This document shows, one piece after another, positions 1 to 6,055 of a DNA stretch of 9,172 nt; within the stretch, counting starts at the first letter, position 1, and each line of letters starts with the position of its first letter. The translations under genes and the position numbers were made by a program. A model generated the notes under the pieces. It ran no database searches, had not been told where the DNA came from, and saw only the letters and a list, made by a program, of their open reading frames with translations. Origin of the DNA: Desulfobacterales bacterium (GTDB lineage: Bacteria > Desulfobacterota > Desulfobulbia > Desulfobulbales > Desulfocapsaceae); contig JABDPQ010000566.1 of the NCBI GenBank assembly GCA_013042695.1, positions 1 to 9,172 on the forward strand, given 5' to 3'.

Positions 1-52
1 CAGAGAAAACAATAAAATTCGGACGAGTTGCTTCTTTATTGTCATGTTACTT

Positions 53-559
53 TTATTTGCTTAGGACGAAATCATTTATTGGAACTTTCAAGGCTTCATT
101 TCCAAATTCATCATAACAACTACACACGTCTTGACCCGAATATATCGGAGGCATACCACTTGCTGAATAGCCATTTTGACTGCAAAAATCACTGCACAGT
201 ATACTTTCTGATTTTGGTCCAATATTTCCTACTCTCATCTGATGAATAACGATTATCAATAATGGGGTAATCGTTAAAATGAGTGAAACCACAACATGTT
301 TCTTGTTGACACCTGGTTCTTGTTCTAGATTTTTTCCGATATTATATCCGACTGTTATAAAAGCAATCCAGAGTAGAAAGAACATGAGAGCGAAGAAGAG
401 GGGAAGTGTCTTTTCAGTTGTTTGAGGCCAAGGATTGTCTCCAAAGAAATAAAGCCAAAGTAACCCTGTAACCATCCCAAAGATAATAAAAGAAATTGTC
501 AGAGAAATAACAAAACCGGGAACTCCAAATAATATTGTATATATATATCTTTTCCTCAT
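53..559 (-). CDS. Small three-helix membrane protein with Cys-rich tail
   Basis: I do not recognise this 168-residue protein. It has three clear hydrophobic segments at about residues 7-38, 52-74 and 88-107, so it should sit in the inner membrane. The remaining 60 or so residues form a soluble tail with four cysteines arranged C122-x3-C126 and C146-x-C148, separated by a Gly/Ser/Pro-rich stretch. With a basic N-terminus (MRKR) inside and three helices, the tail would face the periplasm, where the cysteines could form two disulfides; this is inference. The ATG at 559 has no obvious Shine-Dalgarno sequence. It is divergent from the radical SAM gene, with about 144 bp between the starts. No terminator is visible in the 52 bases downstream of its stop. 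Confidence 0.65.
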   Translation of the reverse strand: MRKRYIYTILFGVPGFVISLTISFIIFGMVTGLLWLYFFGDNPWPQTTEKTLPLFFALMFFLLWIAFITVGYNIGKNLEQEPGVNKKHVVVSLILTITPLLIIVIHQMRVGNIGPKSESILCSDFCSQNGYSASGMPPIYSGQDVCSCYDEFGNEALKVPINDFVLSK

Positions 560-609
560 TATGATATCTGGGAAATATGTTGCCTGTTATTAGAGCACAA
601 TTAAAGTTT

Positions 610-638
610 CTGAAAATGGCACCATCTTTCTGTATAAT
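610..638 (+). promoter_or_regulatory. Possible sigma-70 promoter for the radical SAM gene
   Basis: A perfect -10 hexamer TATAAT lies at 633-638 in the divergent intergenic region. The only -35 candidate at 17-bp spacing is weak (CTGAAA, 610-615). Transcription from here would give a leader of about 60 nt before the ATG at 704. The call rests almost entirely on the -10 match. Confidence 0.3.
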
Positions 639-693
639 ACTCATGCCAGGTGGTTTTTAGAAACTGTTTGTCAACTTGTTATATGAGAAAACA

Positions 694-699
694 AGGAGG
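694..699 (+). promoter_or_regulatory. Strong ribosome binding site deciding the radical SAM start
   Basis: AGGAGG followed by GGGC lies immediately 5' of the ATG at 704. Upstream in-frame ATGs at 650 and 683 lack any such site, so 704 is the preferred start. Confidence 0.75.
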
Positions 700-703
700 G
701 GGC

Positions 704-1612
704 ATGTTATCCGATATCCATATTCTCTTGACATACCAGTGCACCTTTGAGTGTGATCATTGCTTTCTTTACTCAAGTCCCTTTGCCGAGGGCACCATGA
801 CGTTGCGGCAAATTCGCCGAGTGCTAGACGAATCACGAAAAATAGGCAGTGTGAAGTGGATATATTTCGAAGGAGGTGAGCCGTTTCTTTTTTATCCATT
901 ATTGTTTGAGGGGGTAAAAACTGCTCGAAATATGGGATTTCAGGTCGGGATAGTGACCAACTCATATTGGGCAATATCTGCGGAAGACGCAGAACTCTGG
1001 TTAAGACCGCTTCATGAACTTGGATTAGATGAGCTCAGCATTAGCGACGATGCGTTCCACTACAGAGAGGAAGATAATTCTGCCAAAAGAGCGTTGTCAG
1101 CAGCTCACAAACTCGGCCTGCAGACTTCCTCGATATCCATCCAGAAGCCCTTTGCCGAGGCGCTGCCAGGCCAAGGACAGGATAAAGGCGTCCCTGTAAT
1201 TGGAGGGGGTGCGATGTTCAAAGGAAGAGCTGTTGATAAATTGACAGCTGGGTTGCCTCGAAGACCCTGGTATAAACTCATAGAATGTCCGCACGAAGAA
1301 TTGCAATCACCTTCAAGGGTACATGTAGATCCATACGGCCATATTCACACATGCCAGGGTATAAGCATAGGCAACATGTGGCAAACCCCACTTTCAATGC
1401 TTGTTCAGGAATATAAAGTCCAGTCGCACCCGATATGTGATCCTCTTGTTAAAAAGGGACCTGTTGCTCTGTCAAAACAATACGATGTGGCGCACGAGAA
1501 GGAATACATTGATGAATGCCACTTTTGCTATCTTGTCCGTCGTGCTCTGATCGACAGATTTCCAACGTATCTCGCTCCGAGACAGGTCTACGGTTACGAA
1601 GCAAATAAATGA
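704..1612 (+). CDS. Radical SAM protein with SPASM-like C-terminus
   Basis: Predicted cytoplasmic iron-sulfur enzyme of 302 residues that would cleave S-adenosylmethionine to start radical chemistry; the substrate is unknown. The start at 704 follows a strong ribosome binding site and places the canonical CxxxCxxC cluster motif at residues 13, 17 and 20 (CTFECDHC). A GGEP motif at 57-60 is the usual SAM-contacting element of the TIM-barrel core. The C-terminal part has further cysteines at 195, 217, 245, 272 and 275. A segment reading VDPYGHIHTCQG, followed by IGN, matches the pattern seen in SPASM/twitch domains, which bind auxiliary 4Fe-4S clusters in peptide- and protein-modifying radical SAM enzymes. 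No obvious peptide precursor lies beside it. The downstream exported protein (1684) is in the same direction, 71 bp away, and could be co-transcribed. The fold is secure; the peptide-modifying role is not. Confidence 0.85.
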   Translation: MLSDIHILLTYQCTFECDHCFLYSSPFAEGTMTLRQIRRVLDESRKIGSVKWIYFEGGEPFLFYPLLFEGVKTARNMGFQVGIVTNSYWAISAEDAELWLRPLHELGLDELSISDDAFHYREEDNSAKRALSAAHKLGLQTSSISIQKPFAEALPGQGQDKGVPVIGGGAMFKGRAVDKLTAGLPRRPWYKLIECPHEELQSPSRVHVDPYGHIHTCQGISIGNMWQTPLSMLVQEYKVQSHPICDPLVKKGPVALSKQYDVAHEKEYIDECHFCYLVRRALIDRFPTYLAPRQVYGYEANK

Positions 1613-1683
1613 TATACATGACAAATTGACACACCGGAACTTACTCTCTGTTGCGAATCCTTGATTAACTCGTTTTCCAATCT

Positions 1684-2232
1684 ATGATCAAAAAAGTTAT
1701 CTTACTCGCTATATTTATTCTTTTCTCTGCAACTGCGTATGGATATTGGCATATGTCAACTCACGGTTGGCTTTATATATCTTTAAATGGTTTAGGTACG
1801 GTTACAAATGGTCAAAAATATGAGAATATAAAAAATGCTAAAATTTCTCTTTTAACCCATGATGGTAAATTGCTTGCGAAAGGGAAAAGTGATAATAAAT
1901 ATGGAGTTGTGTATATGGCTCATCCCGAAATTGGCTACTGTGTTGAGGAGGCGAGTAAAACTACTGACATAACTGCAACCAGACAAAGTTGGAAAGATTG
2001 TTATAAAGAGCAATCAAAATGGCTGATTGATTGGGTGAGACAGGTGAGATATTTAGATGTAGTGTTTGGAGCATGTCGTTTGAAGAAAATACCAGTTGTC
2101 GTCTCGGAATCAGCCGATCCCTGGTGGCTTTGGTGGGTGCCACACCCTCACATCGGCGGCATGCCAATAACTTACTTCACTATGAGCCTTTATTTTGATG
2201 TTGTAAATTGCCTTGAGATGAGACCCTATTAA
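1684..2232 (+). CDS. Exported Trp/Cys-containing protein of unknown function
   Basis: I do not recognise this 182-residue protein. The N-terminus (MIKK, then a hydrophobic run to about residue 19, ending SATAYG) is a typical Sec signal peptide or a single membrane anchor. The mature part has four cysteines (86, 106, 131, 176), an even number that could form two disulfides. It also has many tryptophans, including a striking cluster DPWWLWWVPHPHIGG at 145-159. No Shine-Dalgarno sequence is visible before the ATG, so the start is chosen for its signal peptide. Composition is uneven: a 60-base sample in the 5' part (1801-1860) is about 25% GC, whereas 2101-2160 is about 65% GC. It follows the radical SAM gene on the same strand and ends convergent with the CBM48 gene. 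Confidence 0.6.
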   Translation: MIKKVILLAIFILFSATAYGYWHMSTHGWLYISLNGLGTVTNGQKYENIKNAKISLLTHDGKLLAKGKSDNKYGVVYMAHPEIGYCVEEASKTTDITATRQSWKDCYKEQSKWLIDWVRQVRYLDVVFGACRLKKIPVVVSESADPWWLWWVPHPHIGGMPITYFTMSLYFDVVNCLEMRPY

Positions 2233-2285
2233 TTAAATGAAAGTGTGATTCTTGGGCTATAAGGATATTTGATTACCACTTAAAC

Positions 2286-2315
2286 TTTCAGATGATTGAC
2301 TGAAATATCTTTTTT
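2286..2315 (+). terminator. Weak intrinsic terminator after the exported protein gene
   Basis: TTTCAG (2286-2291) and CTGAAA (2300-2305) form a perfect 6-bp stem with an 8-nt loop, followed after four bases by a run of six T. The stem is short and AT-rich, so termination may be inefficient. Confidence 0.3.
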
Positions 2316-2363
2316 CCTTTGGATAGGAGCACTTTTTTTACACTTCCACCATTCGTTTCCTGG

Positions 2364-2660
2364 CTAAACAGCTACAACTGAATTTTCTTCTCCATATTCA
2401 TTTGGCAAGTAACTGTGTGCGGCCTCATCATTGACCCAGGTTTTGCCGTCAAGCACATAGCGGAATGGATAGGAATTTCCGGCCTGCAGAGAGAGGGTGA
2501 CTGAAAAACTGCCGTTTTTCAATTTTTTCATGGGGTTTTCCTGTACTGACCAGCTATTGAACATACCGGCAAGTGCAGCGGTTTCAGCATTTTCTAGATT
2601 ATTATACTTGAAGGTGACACGACAGATTTTACCTGTTTTTGAGTAACTTTTTTTAAGCAT
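2364..2660 (-). CDS. Stand-alone CBM48/glycogen-binding-like domain protein
   Basis: A 98-residue protein that is essentially one early-set (E-set) carbohydrate-binding domain, the type found at the N-terminus of isoamylase and branching enzymes and in the AMPK beta subunit. Visible hallmarks are AGMFNSW at 31-37, PMKKLKNGSF at 43-52, the strand-turn YPFRYVLDGKTWVND at 64-78 and the ending NEYGEENSVV. The aromatic residues W37 and W75 correspond to the usual sugar-facing positions of this family. No catalytic domain is attached, and no glycogen enzyme is in the window, so it may bind alpha-glucan as a separate targeting or regulatory protein. An AGGAG ribosome binding site six bases before the ATG supports the start. 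It is isolated, with more than 100 bp on each side. Family assignment is confident; binding activity is inferred. Confidence 0.85.
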   Translation of the reverse strand: MLKKSYSKTGKICRVTFKYNNLENAETAALAGMFNSWSVQENPMKKLKNGSFSVTLSLQAGNSYPFRYVLDGKTWVNDEAAHSYLPNEYGEENSVVAV

Positions 2661-2975
2661 GATATTCTCCTATTGAGGTGTTTTGCAGTCCTGAGTCCAT
2701 ATGTAGTCTAACGGTATTGGAAACAGAACATTTTCCTTGCTTTTCATTTGCCATATGTGACATCGAACGGGAAAATAAAACAGGTAGCCAGGCAGGTCAA
2801 TGCCACCGTGTGTAATTAGTGAAATACAGGATAAATAATAGGTATTTATCGTATTAAAAAAAGATACCTCATAGAACTGGTTTCCTGTTCATCGTTGATT
2901 GACAGAAAAAGGATATTCTTAAAAAATCTATCTTGCTGACTCAGGAGGTGTTTTTCAGGAAGTATTGTGAATGGC
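2661..2975. other. Intergenic gap, 315 bp, no gene seen
   Basis: AT-rich spacer between the CBM48 start and the stop of the Rap1a-like gene, both on the minus strand. It should hold the CBM48 promoter, but no convincing -35/-10 pair is visible. A small inverted repeat AGGTAT (2840-2845) / ATACCT (2864-2869) encloses a T-run when read on the minus strand. It is not arranged like a standard terminator, because the T-run is inside the loop. Confidence 0.5.
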
Positions 2976-3380
2976 TCATCTTTTACAGGGGAATTCGTCT
3001 ATGAGCGACTTTATCATGATTGGCTGTATCGGGGTGTCATCTGCAAGCCAGCCTTTGTTCCTCTTGATATACTCGTCTAATATATCCAGGTAATCATCCC
3101 GTGACACAGCTAAATGCTCAGGCGGGCAAAAAAATTGTTTTCCCCAAGTACCCTCTGTATCGATGTTGGCCCAACTATAGCCATCAGCCACTCCGTTAAC
3201 AAAAGACTTGATCAGTTCAAATGAGGCGCCACCGTTGTCTCTGGACTCCAGGTAAGAACTCAGAGATACGGTCTTGAATGTTTCTTCTGCGCCAGAATTA
3301 CTGGCACAAGCCATAATTATCACTACTGCCGCTAGTATTCGTTTCATAAGGTGATCGATCACGAGAAGAAAGATCGACAT
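2976..3380 (-). CDS. Exported Rap1a/Tai-like protein (possible immunity protein)
   Basis: The product is 134 residues from the ATG at 3380, or 123 from the ATG at 3347. The second start gives a cleaner signal peptide (MKRILAAVVIIMACASNSGAEE). The first lies only 4 bp after the upstream gene's stop and would suit translational coupling; neither has a Shine-Dalgarno sequence. The mature part resembles the Rap1a/Tai family. It has a helical segment ending FVNGVADGY, then FFCPPEH with C85, a helix DYLDILDEYIKRNKG, and a final helix ending DEFPC with C132 (numbering from 3380). In that family the two cysteines form a disulfide, and members neutralise type VI secretion effectors in the periplasm. 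No effector gene is visible here. It ends an apparent three-gene operon. Family match is by pattern only; a general periplasmic role is equally possible. An IMAC sequence near the signal end is a poor lipobox. Confidence 0.6.
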   Translation of the reverse strand: MSIFLLVIDHLMKRILAAVVIIMACASNSGAEETFKTVSLSSYLESRDNGGASFELIKSFVNGVADGYSWANIDTEGTWGKQFFCPPEHLAVSRDDYLDILDEYIKRNKGWLADDTPIQPIMIKSLIDEFPCKR

Positions 3381-3384
3381 AAAG

Positions 3385-3756
3385 TTATCTATTCAATACT
3401 TGGTCAATAGGCTCAGGGGGGTGTTTTTCACTTAAATATTGTGCATACACCCACTCGGCGAAATTATCGTTTTCAAATCCGTTGATCCATGTACATTTAT
3501 TATTTCCATTGTCGACAAATTTGCTGATTCCATTTCTACATGAACCATCATGGTAATTTGAAATTCTTACCCAACCATCACTTTCTTCAAAAATTGTAAC
3601 TTTTTCTCGATAGATAAGTTGACCGACATTTCCACAACTCGTGTCGGAACATGTTCTGATATTTAATCTTTCTACATTGACCCAGGCATCTTTAGAATGC
3701 GCTGTTGAGATAATGTTACAAAATAACAAAACCAATAACGTTTTTTTCGTGTCCAT
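3385..3756 (-). CDS. Exported SH3b-like domain protein
   Basis: A 123-residue protein with a signal peptide (basic MDTKK, hydrophobic core, likely cut after about residue 21 in STAHS). Most of the remainder resembles a bacterial SH3 (SH3b) domain. VNVERLNIRTCSDTSCGNVG is the classic first strand and RT-loop region, followed by VTIFEESDGWVRI and a final FAEWVYAQYLSE. The middle carries an insertion with C73 and C88; with C36 and C41 this makes two possible disulfides, as expected for a periplasmic protein. SH3b domains often bind peptidoglycan or cell-wall peptides. GGAG directly abuts the ATG, an unusually tight ribosome binding site. It lies 21 bp after the DUF551-like gene and 4 bp before the Rap1a-like gene, so the three are probably co-transcribed. 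There is no attached enzyme domain. Fold confident, role unknown. Confidence 0.75.
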   Translation of the reverse strand: MDTKKTLLVLLFCNIISTAHSKDAWVNVERLNIRTCSDTSCGNVGQLIYREKVTIFEESDGWVRISNYHDGSCRNGISKFVDNGNNKCTWINGFENDNFAEWVYAQYLSEKHPPEPIDQVLNR

Positions 3757-3777
3757 CTCCAGATATCGAAATCCAAA

Positions 3778-4053
3778 TTACTGAAATGAGCGTAAACTGG
3801 AATTACCTCTCTTGAGCTTCATCTGGCGTTTATGCATCTCTTGAGTTGGTAACAGTGGTAATGGTTGCCAGTGGGTAATATCTCCTTTGATAATTGCAAA
3901 ACAAGCATACTCCGTAATAACTCCTATTGCCTTTTCATTAGGCTCCCACTCTCCATCGATACAAGATGCAACAACAAATTCGTTGTTGTCGGTAACAGCT
4001 AATACCGCACCACTATTGTCAGGGAGCTTTTCATTGACATCTATCCAGAACAT
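3778..4053 (-). CDS. DUF551-like small protein
   Basis: A 91-residue soluble protein with the signature of the DUF551 family, which is common on phages and accessory islands and has no known biochemical role. It has an N-terminal WIDVNEKLPDNSGAVLAV (residues 3-20), a central DGEWEP, and ITHWQPLPLLP at 59-69, matching the family's ITHWxPLP ending. A basic tail of about 20 residues follows. A GGAGG ribosome binding site, spaced well before the ATG, supports the start. It has no signal peptide, unlike the next two genes. It heads an apparent operon and is 21 bp from the SH3b-like gene. The phage association hints that this set was acquired with mobile DNA, though no phage genes are in view. Confidence 0.75.
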   Translation of the reverse strand: MFWIDVNEKLPDNSGAVLAVTDNNEFVVASCIDGEWEPNEKAIGVITEYACFAIIKGDITHWQPLPLLPTQEMHKRQMKLKRGNSSLRSFQ

Positions 4054-4796
4054 AGTCGCCTCCAGTTAATAATCGTTCTTTTTGATTAACTTACAAGACT
4101 ATTTCTTTCTAAAAGCATCTCCTAAGTGATCAAGCAATATCTAGGCCTGGTTGAACAAAAGAAATTTTGCGTCAAAACAAAATAGTTATATAGATAATAT
4201 CATGCGAATTATTTTTAATTTTAAAGCTGCCGTAGCTCCAATAAAATGACAGGAAATTACGTTTTTATGGAAAAAATGTGATTATGCCTGATGTAATCCG
4301 GAAAAGAAGTGATCTTGCCTTTAATCATGGGGCCTTTAGACACATCATTTTCAAAATGAATTCAAAAATATATGATTCATATCATACCGAGAAGAATCAA
4401 CAACCTCGGAATTCCCGATCAACGGCTGAAACATTTGTTTTGGTTTATCTGTTGGATAGTGTTTGTTACGAGAACACTATCAAGATTGGAGATTATTGAT
4501 AATTCTTGTTCATCGTGATTTTCTGGAAGATGTAACACCGGTCGAAAATATAGTTTAAAAATTCGAAAACGCTGCTTTTGAATCTTTAACCAAATTGGAA
4601 AGCTTGCATACTCCTCAATGCGGCACATCGCAGTGGGATTCAAGTATTGACATGGTTGATTTATAATCACAAATTTTTAAAAAAGTTTTAGCCGTGCTAT
4701 ACTGTATTTGGTAACTAACAAACTCTTGGGGTGATTAACTTTCTGATGCTTGGCAATTTAAAATTATTCTTCTAAATTTTAATTTGGTAAACAATC
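4054..4796. other. Intergenic gap, 743 bp; possible gene remnant, no gene called
   Basis: AT-rich DNA between divergent genes. It must hold the promoters of the DUF551-like operon (minus) and of the PilZ gene (plus). For PilZ, a TATAAT at 4662-4667 and a TTGGCA / TAAATT pair with 17-bp spacing (4750-4778) are the best candidates, none compelling. A GTG-started reading frame at 4278-4499 (+) and a minus frame at 4419-4670 exist, but neither has a ribosome binding site or recognisable motifs. One plus-strand frame from about 4456 to 4670 reads like protein (for example REHYQDWRLLIILVHRDFLED, then FENAAFESLTKLESLH) but is broken by one internal stop near 4554. This could be a decayed gene or chance. 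Confidence 0.4.
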
Positions 4797-5225
4797 ATGT
4801 CTGAAGAAAAAAGTTGGGATGATATACCTTCTCTTGATGGTTTGGATGTAGATTGGGATTTTGAAACCGAAAACCCTCTTGGAAAGAGAAAGCACTCCAG
4901 GATGACGAAAGAGGAGTTATCCGCACTCTTTGAAAAGAAGACAATCTCAGTAAAAATTGTCACTGAGAAATTCAATACCATGGGCACGTTGATTGATCTG
5001 AGTGAAGGAGGAATAGCCGTAGGCATGAGAAGAGAGCTTTTGAACGATCAAAAAGTAAGAATTGGATTTTTTTTGGGGGAGCAACAGATTGCCTCACGAG
5101 CTATTGTAAGACAAGTTAAACGCACCAACGATGGTTACAAAATAGGCATGCACTTTCATGATATTAAAGATGAATACTTCCGCTACATAGCTGGAGTTTA
5201 TGCATCTAAGGTTTTAAAGCATTAA
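4797..5225 (+). CDS. PilZ domain protein, predicted c-di-GMP receptor
   Basis: A 142-residue single-domain protein. The first 28 residues are acidic (SEEKSWDD, DGLDVDWDFETEN). The PilZ domain then starts with the arginine motif RKHSR at 31-35 (RxxxR). It continues to DLSEGG at 68-73, which fits the [D/N]xSxxG signature exactly. Both halves of the c-di-GMP site are therefore intact, so binding is well supported by family knowledge. The domain ends with the strand pattern YKIGMHFHDI (114-123). No output domain is attached; such small PilZ proteins usually act by binding a partner in motility, secretion or polysaccharide pathways. The ribosome binding site is weak. No diguanylate cyclase or phosphodiesterase is in the window, so the c-di-GMP source lies elsewhere. 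It is convergent with the GAF gene. Confidence 0.9.
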   Translation: MSEEKSWDDIPSLDGLDVDWDFETENPLGKRKHSRMTKEELSALFEKKTISVKIVTEKFNTMGTLIDLSEGGIAVGMRRELLNDQKVRIGFFLGEQQIASRAIVRQVKRTNDGYKIGMHFHDIKDEYFRYIAGVYASKVLKH

Positions 5226-5356
5226 GAGCTGGAAGTAGCCGATTGTTCTATTCGCTAAATGGTAGAATCTCAGACCCGTTCTGGTATATTCGAATTATCT
5301 ACTGCAACAAAATCTGAAAAACTATCGACAGAAAGATAATAGATGGAATGTGTTGC

Positions 5357-5404
5357 GCCCCTCACGCAATCAGGGTTAACCCTGGAGGGGCATAACCCTG
5401 ATTG
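5357..5404. repeat. Interleaved inverted repeats (A-B-A'-B' order)
   Basis: Two inverted repeats overlap. Arm A GCCCCTC (5357-5363) is complementary to A' GAGGGGC (5385-5391). Arm B CAATCAGGGTTA (5367-5378) is perfectly complementary to B' TAACCCTGATTG (5393-5404). The order A-B-A'-B' means an RNA could form either stem alone or both as a pseudoknot. A further palindrome GGGTTAACCC (5373-5382) and a direct repeat TAACCCTG (5377-5384 and 5393-5400) lie inside. There is no T-run on either strand, so it is not a standard terminator, although it sits between convergent genes where one is expected. Confidence 0.75.
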
Positions 5405-5413
5405 TAAATGTCA

Positions 5414-5459
5414 CTTCATTGGTTCGGGCGTGAAGGTGAGAGGGAGCCAGCCGATGAAG
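5414..5459. repeat. 11-bp inverted repeat beside the interleaved hairpins
   Basis: CTTCATTGGTT (5414-5424) pairs with AGCCGATGAAG (5449-5459) through 11 pairs, two of them wobble pairs if read as plus-strand RNA. The loop is 24 nt. It lies 10 bp from the interleaved repeats and is followed by a weak AAACT/AGTTT pair (5470-5474 and 5490-5494) and a duplicated CGAGT. The whole 5357-5494 stretch is GC-richer than its surroundings and could be one structured RNA, but that is inference. Confidence 0.5.
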
Positions 5460-5503
5460 CAATCCTGTTAAACTGTTCGAGTGAAAGCGAGTTTGAAATA
5501 CCC

Positions 5504-6055
5504 CTAAAGCGCGGGCGATTCGCGCATGATCGACAGGGTTTCGATATATTCGTTTTGGCCTTGGTATAAGCGGGTCATCTCAATGACTACCCCCGCGATT
5601 TGGGCCAGGGCCTGTACGAAATTGACGTCATCCAGGGTGAATTCCCATTTTTCCGCCGTGTAGACCCGGACGGCGCCGATGGCATCGTCGCCCATCAGGA
5701 TGGGTACCGAAAGAATGGAGGCGATCCCCTCAGCTCTTGCCGCTTCAGGATACTGGATGCGGGGATCCTCACTAACGTCGTACACCGCGACCGGGCTGTC
5801 TTCAAGGGAATCGGTGATGGACTTCAGTACGCTGATGCCTCCCTTATTGAGGTATTCCTTGCTTAAACCGCTAGACGCTGCAACTTCCAGCTCGTTTGAA
5901 CTGCGGTTAATCAGATACAGGGTGCAACCCTTGATATCAAGCGTGGTTTTGATGCTTTCTACCGTCATCTGGATGACTTTCTCGGTGTTTTTTGACTTGG
6001 TAAGAGAGCGGGTAATTTTGATCAGGGTTTCATAATTAAGCCTCAGGTTCTTCAT
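5504..6055 (-). CDS. GAF domain protein
   Basis: A 183-residue soluble protein made of one GAF sensory domain (about residues 10-162). Visible family features are the opening helix ending TVESIKTTLDIKGCTLYLIN, the loop and strand NELEVAASSGLS, a DPRIQYPEAARAEGIASILSVPI segment (97-119, the typical core), and GAVRVYTAEKWEFTLDDVNFVQALAQIAGVVIE closing the fold. GAF domains bind small ligands such as cyclic nucleotides or haem, or mediate dimers; the ligand is not predictable here. No output domain follows, so it must act through a partner or is a detached sensor. AGGAGG five bases before the ATG gives a firm start. The gene is much GC-richer (57-62% in sampled 60-base blocks) than the phosphatase gene upstream (about 33% in a sample), suggesting a different history. 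Confidence 0.88.
   Translation of the reverse strand: MKNLRLNYETLIKITRSLTKSKNTEKVIQMTVESIKTTLDIKGCTLYLINRSSNELEVAASSGLSKEYLNKGGISVLKSITDSLEDSPVAVYDVSEDPRIQYPEAARAEGIASILSVPILMGDDAIGAVRVYTAEKWEFTLDDVNFVQALAQIAGVVIEMTRLYQGQNEYIETLSIMRESPAL

Noticed and set aside
616..631. Sigma-54 promoter (TGGCAC then TTCT)
   Set aside because: The -12 element lacks the required GC at the correct spacing.
650..703. N-terminal extension of the radical SAM frame to the ATG at 650
   Set aside because: The 18 extra residues show no family similarity, and the strong AGGAGG sits directly before the ATG at 704.
2943..2948. AGGAGG on the plus strand as a ribosome binding site for a small gene
   Set aside because: The only frame it could serve is short and entirely antisense to the Rap1a-like coding region.
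4278..4499. 73-codon plus-strand frame beginning with GTG
   Set aside because: No Shine-Dalgarno sequence, no recognisable motif, and low-complexity composition typical of chance frames in AT-rich DNA.
4419..4670. 83-codon minus-strand frame
   Set aside because: No ribosome binding site and no family features; it overlaps other equally weak frames.
5357..5404. Integron attC site
   Set aside because: The repeats lack the expected pair of RYYYAAC and GTTRRRY cores in the right arrangement, and the surrounding genes are on both strands.
5357..5404. Ordinary bidirectional rho-independent terminator
   Set aside because: No T-run follows the stem on either strand.
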